Below are positions 1-10,504 of a stretch of 64,000 bases of DNA, piece by piece. The stretch is from Paramecium sonneborni (lineage: Eukaryota > Ciliophora > Oligohymenophorea > Peniculida > Parameciidae). Where the stretch lies: NCBI GenBank assembly GCA_905182985.1, contig CAJJDN010000019.1, positions 463,760 through 527,759 on the forward strand, read 5' to 3'. Each line of letters begins with the position of its first letter. The stretch's first letter is position 1. The notes beneath the pieces are model-generated. The model was not told the DNA's origin and did not search any database. It saw only the letters and a list, made by a program, of their open reading frames with translations. Made by a program: the position numbers and the translations under genes.

Positions 1-111
1 AATCTTGGAAAATATGCTGTTGATTACGCTACTTATTAATTTAAAAGTTTAGAATCGATATTTGGCTTAACTATTTCAGTCTTAATCCTTTATTTTAAGG
101 CTTATCTCTGA
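1..111 (+). CDS. possible 3' end of a membrane protein, truncated at left edge
   Basis: Frame 1 is open from base 1 to a TGA at 109-111 and would end in a hydrophobic stretch (LTISVLILYF) like a C-terminal membrane segment. Only 36 codons are visible, so this may be the tail of a gene lying to the left, or chance. Nothing identifies a family. Bases 112-361 hold no convincing coding frame. Confidence 0.25.
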
Positions 112-361
112 TTAAAATGAGGTACTTCAATCGATTTATTAATTAAATTAAACTAAGTATCTATATTTTAAGGAGCTAAAATATTTAATGTAATTTATTG
201 AAAGTTACTTGGTAAAAGCATAGAACTTTATAAACTAGCATTTTTTATTGATTTCATTTAATAGATAGCTAAAAAATTAGTTTATTGAACTCTCTTTCGA
301 TTCTTATTTCCACTTTGAGTGAGACGATAATAATGATTATTATTCATAAAATTTTAATATA

Positions 362-1108
362 ATGTTATCTTTACTTGAATAACAGAAATTTTATGGTTCT
401 ACATATTGGGACACTTACCCTGATGATAACATCCATGCTATCATACTTCAAAAAGAAGGTAAAAGCGGAATCTACATTGGCAATATATATGCTGCAAGAG
501 ATACAAAATTGCATATTCGTTATAATATTAAAAGTGTTTTAACAGTTTAATAAAAATGCTTAGTTAAATATTAGGGAAGCGAATAAATCTTATTTCATAA
601 GGTTATTCCAATTGATATAGAAAATTGTGGAGATTTATTTAAAGCATTTTATGATTCTTATATGTTTATTGAAAATGGAATTACTTATGGGAATGTTTTA
701 ATTCACTGTTAAGATTGTATTACAATAAGTCCTGTATTTGTAATAGCGTATATGTTACAAAAGAATGGATTTACAGTTGAGAGAGCTTGGGAAATAGTTA
801 AAATTTAAAATCCATTTGTTTAAGTTAGACATTGTATTATATGAATTTAAATAGAGTTTTTTCAATAGTTATTGATATATGAGTAATCATTGAATTTAGA
901 CACTTATCTTGGTTAACCTCCAAAAGAAGGAAAACATTTAAGAAATGTAGAGATTAAAGAACTTAGTAGATTAGAAAAGATCAGAGAGAGAGAGTAAAAA
1001 CAAAAAACATTTATAGAATCAGTTTATAATAAATATCATCTAGAAAATAATTATTAAATAGATTATGAAGAATTAAAAAAAAGATATCCTAAAAATTAGA
1101 ATTATTGA
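362..1108 (+). CDS. dual-specificity phosphatase-like protein, probably catalytically dead
   Basis: With TAA/TAG as Gln the ORF starts MLSLLEQQKF and is joined across a 21-nt intron at 834-854 (GTATTATA...TAG), which removes an in-frame TGA. The product is about 241 aa. It has the layout of a dual-specificity phosphatase: an IYIGNIYAA strand, a VIPIDIENCGDLF segment and a P-loop-like HCQDCITIS near residue 120. The family signature is HCxxGxxR; here the Gly is Cys and the catalytic Arg is Ile, so phosphatase activity is not expected. The C-terminal 60 residues are charged and helical. A binding or scaffold role is inference. A base error at the Arg codon is the main alternative. Confidence 0.7.
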
Positions 1109-1178
1109 ATACATAATACATATGTCTTTACTAGTAATGAATTTAAGGATTATCAATTTTTATTTATATTAATAATAT

Positions 1179-2415
1179 GAATACTCCAAATTATAATATA
1201 TTCAGCTCCCTAATAAAATAATTAGAACCTTACTAATTTGATGATCCAACACTACCATAATGGCCAATTTCAAGTATAAAATAATTCATACTATCTCCTT
1301 ATTTTGAAAATGCTTAGGAAATATAAAGTTCAAATTTTGAATTTGTTAAAAAATAAAATGGTCGTGTAAATTTTAAAGTTATATTACCTCCATAAACATC
1401 ACTAAAATTTTAACTCAGACCCAATTTTTAAGTGGTATGAGTTTCTAATAAAGAGATCTTAGGATTAGGGGAGGGAAAATTGATTTGTAAAACAGAACAT
1501 AGTTATAATGAAATACCTTTAAAATAACCATGCAATATATATAAATCATTCGAATTAATTAATTAAGGACAAAAAGAGTGTAAAATTGGAATACAAGTTA
1601 GTTGAATTTATTATATATGAGCTATAAACAATAGAATTCATTCTAAAATTCATTATTAATTATTATGCTTTGATCCATAAAGTCTTAAATCCTTTTTTGA
1701 ATGTTAAAGAAGAACTAACCCTAAAAGCAACTAATATCAATTCAAAATCTACATACTATCATAAATCAGGTAGAAATTTTAAATAGGATAAATCATATCC
1801 ATTTATAGATAAGCATTTATCAAATAAGTTTTCTACTTATATATCCTTTAAGAAATATAACAAAAAAATTTTAAAAAGAAAAGAACTTAGAAGCGCTTAA
1901 AATGCAAAAATGTAAGCTAATCTCATTATTCACTAATAAGTAAAAAAGAAATTAATGTTAAATCTTTAGATTCTTTAATTTAGATAATATATCTAAAAAA
2001 ATTAATTATAAGATTCTAATATTGAACTTTATTTTAAAAATAAAAAATTAAATAAAACTTGAAGGAGGGAAATAATATTTTCTATGGAAAGATGATGTAT
2101 CAGTATAAATATAATTATATATTGTTTTAATGCAAACAAATGATATAAAAATTTCATAAGTTTAAAATTAATAACATTTATAGTCTATTGAAAATATTTA
2201 ATAAATTCAAGGTTAATAGAAACTTTAAGTCAAAAAGAAATGAGAATAATAATTACTTCTGAAAACAGTAAATCTAAAGATCTGAAAATTAAGAGTTTAT
2301 AAAGTCTTTACAATGAATAGGAAAGAATTATTGAACAAAGAAATAAAGCTTAAAAGATGTCTTAAGAATAGAGTTTTAGGAGTATACATAAAATTTAGGA
2401 ATTTAAAAATATTGA
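1179..2415 (+). pseudogene. interrupted ORF of unknown function (frameshift near 2055)
   Basis: Coding-like sequence starts MNTPNYNIFS and continues through short introns that would have to end in GAG (a 21-nt one near 1435 and a 25-nt one near 1600) to a basic segment (KKYNKKILKRKELR). The frame is then lost in an A-rich run near 2050-2060. A second frame (EGGKQYFLWKDDV) continues through a possible 26-nt intron to a TGA at 2413-2415, only 35 bp before eL29. A single base indel in the A-run would restore one gene; decay is the other explanation. No family recognised. Confidence 0.4.
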
Positions 2416-2450
2416 AATATCTAAACAAATATTTTAAATAATAATTATCA

Positions 2451-2695
2451 ATGGCTAAGTCTAAGAACGCTACCTCTCATCATAATGCCCGTAAACATCA
2501 CAGAAATGGTATTAAAAAGCTTCCAAATCAAAGATATAAATCATTGAAAGGAGTAATTGTTAATTCTAATCAAAGTGCAATTAAAGATTCGCAAAAAATA
2601 GAAGATTTGCTATTAAGAATGATCCTTCTATTAAAAAGAATAAGAGTCTTGAAGTCAGATTAGCCAAAAGAAAAGGAAAGAAAAATATTAAATGA
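2451..2695 (+). CDS. RPL29: large ribosomal subunit protein eL29
   Basis: A small basic component of the 60S subunit. The N-terminus MAKSKN, the HRNGIKK motif and QRYKSLKG match eukaryotic eL29. The frame is lost after KG and recovered by removing a 23-nt intron at 2553-2575 (GTAATTG...CAAAG). Downstream, [14 protein letters not shown] aligns residue for residue with the family's VDPKFLRNMRFAKK. The tail is Lys-rich and ends at TGA 2693-2695, giving about 73 aa. The acceptor is AAG rather than TAG, but the alignment leaves little doubt about the join. The gene lies tail to tail with the Gln-rich gene to its right. Confidence 0.9.
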
Positions 2696-3016
2696 TCATG
2701 ACGTACACATATAAATATCATACATTAAATTGCTAAACATATCTATATATATATATATTTTTATGAGTTATTCTTTTTTAGAGTGATACATTATTTTACT
2801 TATCTTTTCTATCAATTAATATTATGTTTTCAATCATGTAAAATACCTTTATGCCATTTTCTTAATTTTCAATTTATTAAATTTTATTTATCATCTTGTA
2901 ATAAATGATTGTGTAAACAATCTTTCATTATTTAATGATTTAGGATATATCTTATTCTATTCCATTTATGCCGTTTTATAATTAATAATTAAATATATGT
3001 ATATGAATATTATTCC
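2696..3016. other. intergenic, AT-rich, between convergent genes
   Basis: This 321-bp stretch separates the eL29 stop from the stop of the minus-strand Gln-rich gene. It contains a short TA run (about 2747-2759) and no coding frame on either strand that I can support. It presumably holds both 3' UTRs. Confidence 0.5.
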
Positions 3017-4972
3017 TCAACTATTGTTCACTGAATTATAGATCAGATTTAATCTTTCCATCATAGAAAATTAAAAACTTCCAATTGTTGATAACATAGA
3101 AACTACTTGTGTTAATGTTTAAGAGTGCTAATTCAATATTGACATCATTTCATAAGAACCATAATATTGCTATTTAATTTCATGATTTTAAACATTTGGT
3201 TGATGTAAAGCTTAATTTAATTATTATTGGATTAAACTAAGTTCAGAAGTGACTGAGGCTTACTTAGTTATCAAATAATCTATATTTTAATTTTTTTAAG
3301 GAATAAGTTGACTGTTAGGACTCTATTATAAAGATTAATGAGTTACATTTGACAATCTTTATTATTAAATTTTTTATTTCGCTTAAGAAATTTCATTTTA
3401 ACTCTAATTTGAGTTTTGTTGCTCCTAGTAATTTATTTATTTTTACTCAATAATCTATTAAATATTTGTATTATTTTATATCTCACTTATATTTTATTAT
3501 AAAACTTACTTCTAATTATAAACTATAGATGATTATTTTTATAACTATGATTCATTATTAGAAACATTATTGGTTTCTTATACTGCATTTTATTTTTATT
3601 ATATTTATTCTTATTATTAAATACTCTTTGGGTTATATACTTATTCATTTTAAGTTTAATTTCGTTAATTTTAGAAATTTTAATCTTATTATTCATTTAC
3701 AGTTAATTAAAGATCAATCTTTTTATTTTATTGTTAGGATGTATTATGATCTGATAGACTATTATATTAAGGTTATTGATTTGCTTAAGTAGTTATTTAT
3801 TAATTAGGATTTGGTATTTGATTTTTTCTATTTAAACTATTTTAATCTTTATTCATTATTTTTTTATTAAGACTTTGGTTTAAAATCTAATTTTATTATT
3901 CTGAATCCTTTGGTTTTTATTGAACCTACTTTCTTTTGCTATTATTATTATTACTTTAACTTATATTAAAATCATCATCTAATACAATAATATGTTTAAT
4001 TTTTTCGCTACTTTAATTATGACTTTATTGAATCTGATTTAATTTCTATTAATTATTTGCTTATTATTATTAAGTATTTATTTTTTAAATATTTGACTGC
4101 AAAAATTATTTTCGAATTTATTATTGTTGTTGCATATTTGATGATTGCCCATTTGTCAAATTCTAATTCAAATCTGGATTTATTTGACTTTAATTTAATT
4201 ATGTTTATGTAACTGGTTTTTCTGTATTTTTTTATTATAATTACTTTTAAGGCTATTCCTAATTTTAGATACAAATCCTAAGTGGTTTTGTTACTGACTC
4301 AGTTTATTTATTTTAATTTTATGTTTGAGTTTTTTGATTAGAAATCTAATAATCTTATTTACTAATTTGATTTTAATTAAATTCTTATTAAGATTGATTA
4401 ATCTCAATATCATTTTATACCATTTCATTTAATTGAAGCTAAATCTAATCGAATTGTTTTAATAAATTATAATTATTTTATTAATTCTAATTTTAATTAT
4501 TACTATTATTATCTTACTGTTGTTTATCTTAAGTTTAGTGATTAGGATTGTTTTAATTTTTAGAATTTAATTTTTAAAGCTTTTTATTTGTAATTGTTTA
4601 TTTATTTACTTCTTTCTTCTTTTACTATTTTCCTTTATCAGTAGGTTCAGGAGTCTTATTTTTTTTTTTCTACTATTCAGAAGTCTATAATTATTATGAT
4701 GGTTCTTCCTCCTTTACTTAAATATGTTATAGACTTAATAATTTAATTTTTTTTTATGTGATTCCAATAATTTCTACATCTTTTTCTTCTTCTGGTTGGA
4801 TTTCAATTTAAACATCTAATCCCGCTTTTTCATCGAGCCATTATCTAATAGTAAGTAATGGAATTTTCAATAAATAGCTAACATATTTAATATCAACTTC
4901 TGTAGGATTATCACCTAACTATTCATATGCTTATCTTTTCTAATCTTCCTCTAATTCTTTCTATAAAATCAT
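3017..4972 (-). CDS. Gln/Asn-rich protein with N-terminal helix-turn-helix-like segment
   Basis: The minus strand is open for 652 codons from ATG 4970-4972 to TGA 3017-3019. Residues about 20-60 (VDIKYVSYLLKIPLLTIRQW) resemble a helix-turn-helix or homeodomain-like fold. Then comes an acidic patch (QPEEEKDVEI), roughly 450 residues dominated by Gln, Asn, Lys and Ser with a KHIIVLDDD island, and a less repetitive C-terminal helix with several Met. The opposite strand is also free of TGA over 3115-4761, but its Phe/Tyr/Ile-rich product is the expected shadow of Gln/Asn codons. A nuclear or regulatory role is inference only. No homolog recognised. Confidence 0.8.
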
Positions 4973-5374
4973 TGCTATATTTTTGATTATATTTTGAATG
5001 AACTCTCAATTATTAACATGCAATTTGACTATTTTTTGTAAACCTTTTTATAGAATTATTTATCTATAATATCAATTTAAATATAAATAAAAAACTCTTT
5101 ATTTTCAAATTGAACTAAATTTTAAATGAATGGCAGGAGATCAATAATATAAATAATGAGATTCTATTACATAAAGAATTTAAAATAAAATACAAATATA
5201 TGTAATTAATTATTCAAAAAATTATTGTTAATATAAATATGAATTCTAAAGTTCATTCTTAATTAAATGAATCAGAATATAAAATGTCCTTTATCCTAAT
5301 TTGAATGATTTTGATATGATTTTAAAAAAGAATTTTTATAATCCCAACTTAAAACTATTAATGAAACTCCTTAC

Positions 5375-6067
5375 ATGAATGTTCATTTTTTATCTTAAAA
5401 ATCAATCATTGTAATCTAAATTCAAGGTAAATCTTGTCTGTAAAGTAGTACTCACTTTGAAGCTTAATAAATTTAGTTCATTATTATGGATTTTTCATTT
5501 TTGCTTTGTATTTTTTTCCTTAAGCTTATTTTTTACCAATACTCCTAAAAATTGCAAGGATAAAGTATGTTAATGTCATAATTGTTGATAATTTATCAAA
5601 AAAAGAAATAAAAATTATACAATGATGATCGAATATTCAATAATCATAATTCTAAACACAATATAAATGAATGTTCATTAAGTTATTATGAAATCTATTG
5701 GACATATTCTTATTTATAATTTTGTCGATGTTTTAATACTCCTTATAATATAGAATCAATAAAAATTAGAATATACGAAGTTAAGATTTACAAGTAAAAT
5801 TATTTTTTATAAATTTAAAAGAAAATTTCAATATTAATTTTTCATTTTGCTTTTATATTTTGGATTTTTTTTTGTCTCATATTCATTCTTAAGATGATAA
5901 TTCAATCATGTAAGAATTGGAACTTATAAAAATTTATTAAAAACTTAAATCAGAAAAGAGAAGGAGAATCAGAAAACCCTAATGGAAACAATTAATAATT
6001 ATTATTAATATCAATTGTTTAGATCAAAGTTTATGTGAAATATGTATATGAATATATTAAAAAATGA
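5375..6067 (+). CDS. Cys-containing membrane protein, two predicted TM segments
   Basis: An open frame begins at ATG 5375 and runs without introns to TGA 6065-6067 (230 codons). Two strongly hydrophobic segments are visible: MDFSFLLCIFFLKLIFYQ in the N-terminal third and ILIFHFAFIFWIFFCLIFIL in the C-terminal half. Between them lies a Tyr/Cys-containing stretch with an FCRCFNTPYN motif. The start is uncertain: coding-like sequence also exists in 5140-5300, so an upstream exon may be missing. The gene ends 36 bp from the stop of the minus-strand gene on its right. Function unknown. Confidence 0.55.
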
Positions 6068-6103
6068 GATTGAATTAACAAAATAGATATTTAGTCATAA
6101 TAA

Positions 6104-8675
6104 TCAGTTATCAGTTTCTATATTTGATTTTTCATTATTGTTAAAACTATCTACTTCAAAATCATCATTTTCATCTATTAAAACCTCCATTTGCTTATTT
6201 AAATTTTACAATTTTGGTATTACTTCTTATAATTCATGCCTCCATATAACCCTAAATTATATTTGGAATTTACTAAAGTGCAAAGACTTCTTCTTCATCC
6301 TTCTATTGAAAAATAAATGCTGGATGATTAACTTTCTTTTTATAGGATTTGGAAATTTTGAATTTATCTATGTTTACATTATATACTAGATCCGAAGCTA
6401 ATAATATATCAATTATATCAAGACAAGGTTATTTTAGTTTTTATTCAATTATTTTCATTTTTTCGTTGATAATTTATTAGTAATCAATTTTACTAAGATC
6501 CTCATCTTCTTTTATTTTTTATGAGACCATCTCCTAATTTAATTAAATAGGATTTGTTATTACTATTTATTACTTTGCTGAATTTTTAATAATGATTTGA
6601 TTTTCTTATTGTAATTATTTAATTTTAGATTCTTCCTTTATTTCTTTTGGTTCTATGTCATTTAAAAGTGCATTTTAATCAGAAGTATTTTCATCTAGAA
6701 TTTCTTATTAAATTTATTCTTAACTTAATGAAGGTTTTCTTTAATTTAAATCAATACTTTCTATATATTATGAATTGGAGTTATTATTATGTTATTATAT
6801 CTAAACAATTTTATTGTTTTCTTATTAAATTGGTTTAGGTTTTGGATTTGATTTTTGAATTGTAGTTTTAGTATTATCCCAAATATCTATAGCATCTCTT
6901 TATTCAGGGTAATGTGATTATTTATTGATTGTAGGTTTAATAATTTATTAATTCTAGATTGTATCTATTTATTAATTTTCAACTTCTTAAACTTTTTGAA
7001 TTTCTTCTTTTTCTTAAATTTCAATTTATTAAATTTTTTATTCTTATTTTGGAGATTCCTACTTTTTAATTTAGATTTCTTCTAATTATTATGTTTCATC
7101 ATGAGATTTTTCACTCAAGGTTTCTAAAACTTATTCTTTTGGTATATCTAAATAAACAGGTACTTATCTTTAAGTAACAGTATCTCCTGTGATTTTTCTT
7201 GAATGAACTTTGCCTTTATGTTTATCAATATTTTACTGTTTTTTATTATTATTCTAAATAATGTGTTAATTTTAAATTACTTGAACTTACTAATTTTAAT
7301 TAGGAATAATATCGACCTATTTTTATTATTAGATTTAAATTGGTTAAGAATTTTATTAATTATTTTTTTTCTCTTTATGTTCTTTTTTATTAGGTTTAGG
7401 TTGAAACTATTGTATAGAAGAGATATCTGGTAATTCCGTTTAACTAGATTATTAAGATTTTGTATTATTTATTTCAGATGTTGATTCATTTTATTTTTAT
7501 TATGATTATTATATTTATTATTATTTTTTTTTTGGCTTTGCTTTTCTTTATGATATCTTTCTTTCACGAATCTATTCATTATTTAAATCATCTTATTTTG
7601 GAGGAGTCTCTTCCTCTTTTATACAAACAGGTTCAGTTTTAATTACCTCCTCTATACATGGAGAAAATTCTTCTTATTACACTTCATTAATTTGAGTTTA
7701 CATTTATGGTGTAGATTCTCTTGATTACTAAATTTCCTATATTATTTAGTCAGCCAATAGATCTAATTTATCATTTAAAGAAGGAATCTATGGTTCTTCT
7801 TTTTTATAATAGAACTCATTATAGTCACTCATTTAAATTTGATAATTTTATGGAAGTTTAATTGTGTAAGCTTATTGTCTTATCCTATTAACAATGTCTT
7901 CATATTAATCTATCATTGTTTACATCCTAATAAAAATAAGTTTGGATACTTCAAATCATAATTAAATCTTTCATCTTTTAGAAAATGCTCCATTTATTTA
8001 AGTAATCTCTGTTAAATTAATTCACTTGAAATTATTTATCTTGAAACAACCTTATTATTACTTATAACAAGTATTTCTGTTGCTTTCATAGATTTATCTA
8101 AAATAAGAAATATAATACTTACATTCAGTACGAATAGTATACTTATTAGAACATAGAGATTTATTTAACTATTCTCCATTATTGGTTGATTGAAATGATT
8201 CTAATTCATGTTATGATGAGGTTATTTTACTACCAACCATATTTATTTTGTAATTATTTTTAGATAGGAATGCATCTACTTTTTTTTTGAAATCTGCAAC
8301 CATAATTTTAGTCTATAATTCAGTATATTTCGTTAGATTATTCTCTTGTTAGCTAAAAGTAAGAATGTAAACTTACTCTTAAACTTTGTTCAATTCTTTA
8401 AACTCTCTTACATTATATATAGTAGAATGATGATAGAAGTTCTTACTATCATCTTTTTTGTGTGATAAAGCTTACTTTGAGAATAATGAACATGCATACC
8501 AGTTTCGGTTTTAAAAAATTCTTCTTAGTCCTCGACGTAATCATTTCCTAAGAGAGACTAATCTATAACTCTCTCTGTACTTGAAAATTTGACTGCCTGT
8601 GGCATTAAGTGATGGTAATCTACGGTAACGATTAGGATTGATTCTCAAGTATTCTACGCTAAATTGTTGATTCAT
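6104..8675 (-). CDS. large Gln/Lys/Glu-rich protein of unknown function
   Basis: Starting at ATG 8673-8675 (MNQQFSVEYL) the gene needs at least five short introns: about 8608-8638 (CAG acceptor), 8471-8499 (29 nt, AAG), 8098-8122 (25 nt, TAG), one near 7890-7920 (26 nt, AAG) and a 25-nt intron near 6226 (AAG). It ends at TGA 6104-6106. The product is about 800 aa. The N-terminal 230 residues are of ordinary composition (HSTIYNVREFKELNK, YPNLFLLGYI). The middle is Gln/Lys/Glu-rich low complexity with several acidic patches. The C-terminal 100 residues again look folded (CLDIIDILLASDLVYN). No known domain recognised. Confidence 0.7.
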
Positions 8676-9014
8676 TTTATTAATTTTATTATAAACTTAA
8701 TTACAACCATAACAAAAAATACATAATTTTAAACTTATTAGACTCTTTTAGAAATAGTTATAATTTATTATTATAGTGTATTCATTAAATTTTGTTTGCA
8801 TAATGAATAAAAGTGGATTAATCAAATTTACAAACGAATCCTTCATTTATTATTTAATAATACTAAAAAGCTCCATAACATACTAATAGATCAGCAATAT
8901 TCTAATGATGGACTGGCTCTTATTCTTATTTTTTTTGTTTTCAAATAAAGGTTCATTTATACTGGTAAGAGTTAAAATTCTCTAAGAGTTCTTAAAGAAT
9001 TTATTTAAGAATAA
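8676..9014. other. intergenic, no supported gene
   Basis: A minus frame stays open here and joins in phase with the next gene's start, but it has no ATG of its own and a Leu/Ile/Asn composition typical of AT-rich spacer. I treat it as 5' flanking sequence of the gene starting at 8675. Confidence 0.4.
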
Positions 9015-9892
9015 TCACTCATTCAAGATACTTCCTATGTAATTCAAGAATGATGTTTTGATTTTTTCATGAAAGATTTTAATTTTTTTGGTTAGAGTTG
9101 TTTATAGTTCTGATTATTAAATTTAATTAATTTCCTCAAATTCAAGCATGATTGTGTTATCTTGCAAATTTAATATTTCATGTGTATCATCAAATATAAA
9201 ATCTAAAAACTCTAAAAATCACTATTTTATTTAATTATAATTATTATAAACTTCCAATAATATACAAACCTAATCTTGGATTTTAAATTATAAATGTCGA
9301 ATAAAATGTTAAGGATTCTTTATAAAACTTCTTATATTATATCATTGCAAAAAAATACCTCAAATATGAAAATTGAACTAGAGTCATATTTTTCCAAAAG
9401 GAACCTACAATTTTTAAAAAGGTTTTTAGATTTAATTTGCTTGCAATTATCGTATTATATTTTTTATTTATTTCCCAAACGACGAATAATTAATTTCTTC
9501 ATAATTACAGTTACTTTAAAAAAAAAGTATAATAGAGTATTCAGGTTAGATTTTCATTTTAGATTAATTCTCAATTAGACATTTTCTAAAGCAAGATTTG
9601 ATTATTGATATAATTTTTTTGAAAATTAACTTAGATCCTCTTAAATATGATAGTGAGTATTATATTGAGGTTTTATTAAAAATACTTTAGATTTTGAAGT
9701 ATAATTCTTAAGTTGTACTGAAATTTCTTCGAATTATAGATCTGTTTTTTTTAATTGTAGGTATTAAAAAGTAGTTTGAATTTTAAGAATAGATATAATA
9801 TTGCTAAATCTATCTAGATATTCTGATTTGGTTGAGAAGTTATAAAAATCGTTCTGAGTTAATAGGGACTTGGATTAGAATTACTATCTCAT
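9015..9892 (-). pseudogene. interrupted minus-strand gene, unknown function
   Basis: Three coding-like blocks lie in different frames: MRQQFQSKSLLTQNDFY from ATG 9890-9892 to TGA 9554; MKIQPEYSIILFFQ continuing through possible 27-31-nt introns; and an acidic end (MLEFEEINQIQQ) stopping at TGA 9015. An A/T-rich shift near 9550 prevents a clean join, so this is either a decaying gene or one containing a sequence error. The start lies 15 bp from the divergent FOR20 start, which leaves almost no promoter. A 103-codon plus ORF at 9294-9604 is less protein-like and was rejected. Confidence 0.4.
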
Positions 9893-9906
9893 AATTAATT
9901 AAAATT

Positions 9907-10454
9907 ATGACAACAATAAATGAAATGAAAGATGCTCTAAAAGAAACTCTTGAATCAAGAGGAGTTTTATCTTAATTAAGAGCAAGAATAAGAGCAGAGA
10001 TATTTAATGCTTTAAATGAAGACCCAGAAGATAAACCAAAACTTTCAATGGGTATATTTAGATTTTGAATTAGAAAATATGATAATTAATGATTTAATAA
10101 GAGAATACATGGAATATAATCATTATAGTTAAACAACAAGTGTATTTAGTTCAGAAGCTGGAATGCCTTAAGAAATGCTTGATAGAGGATTCATAACAAA
10201 AAAATTAAAAATTGTAGAAGATAACAATTCTAAATAAACTCCATTGTTATATGGTAGTTAAATTAATTATTTTTAATATAGGTCTTGTTTTTGGAATGAA
10301 AAAGGTTATTAATAATTAAGAAGTTTAAAATGAACCATTAACAGGACCAAAATATAGAAATGTATATCCTGAATCTGGTTAAGTTGTTGAATCGAATAAT
10401 GAATTTGAGTTTTAAGGAGGTAGAAGAAACATTTCTGATTAAATTTTTAAATGA
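9907..10454 (+). CDS. CEP20: FOR20 / CEP20-like centrosome and basal-body protein
   Basis: FOR20 family proteins act at centrioles and basal bodies and are needed for ciliary assembly or docking; they share an N-terminal LisH-type region with FOP and plant TON1. The start MTTINEMKDALKETLESRG, the RARIRAEIFNALNED motif and the later LINDLIREYMEYN match the family closely. Two introns are needed: 10052-10073 (22 nt) and 10254-10281 (28 nt), both GTA...TAG. The tail after PLLYG is longer and more polar than in human CEP20. TGA is at 10452-10454. The next gene, a PP2A B'' subunit, begins 50 bp later on the same strand. Confidence 0.9.
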
Positions 10455-10504
10455 AATCATCATTTTTATTATTATTATTAATTTAACAAAAAATTCAAAT
10501 AAAT

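Noticed and set aside
3115..4761. Plus-strand ORF of 548 codons encoding a Phe/Tyr/Ile-rich, membrane-like protein
   Set aside because: It is antisense to a minus ORF with much more protein-like Gln/Asn/Lys/Ser composition and acidic and basic patches; the plus ORF is what mirrored Gln and Asn codons produce.
9294..9604. Plus-strand 103-aa ORF
   Set aside because: Opposite-strand blocks have better composition and continue in both directions; no homology recognised for the plus reading.
9600..9906. In-frame N-terminal extension of FOR20
   Set aside because: The protein family starts exactly at the MTTINEMK-like sequence, and the upstream frame is Ile/Leu-rich and antisense to a plausible minus ORF.
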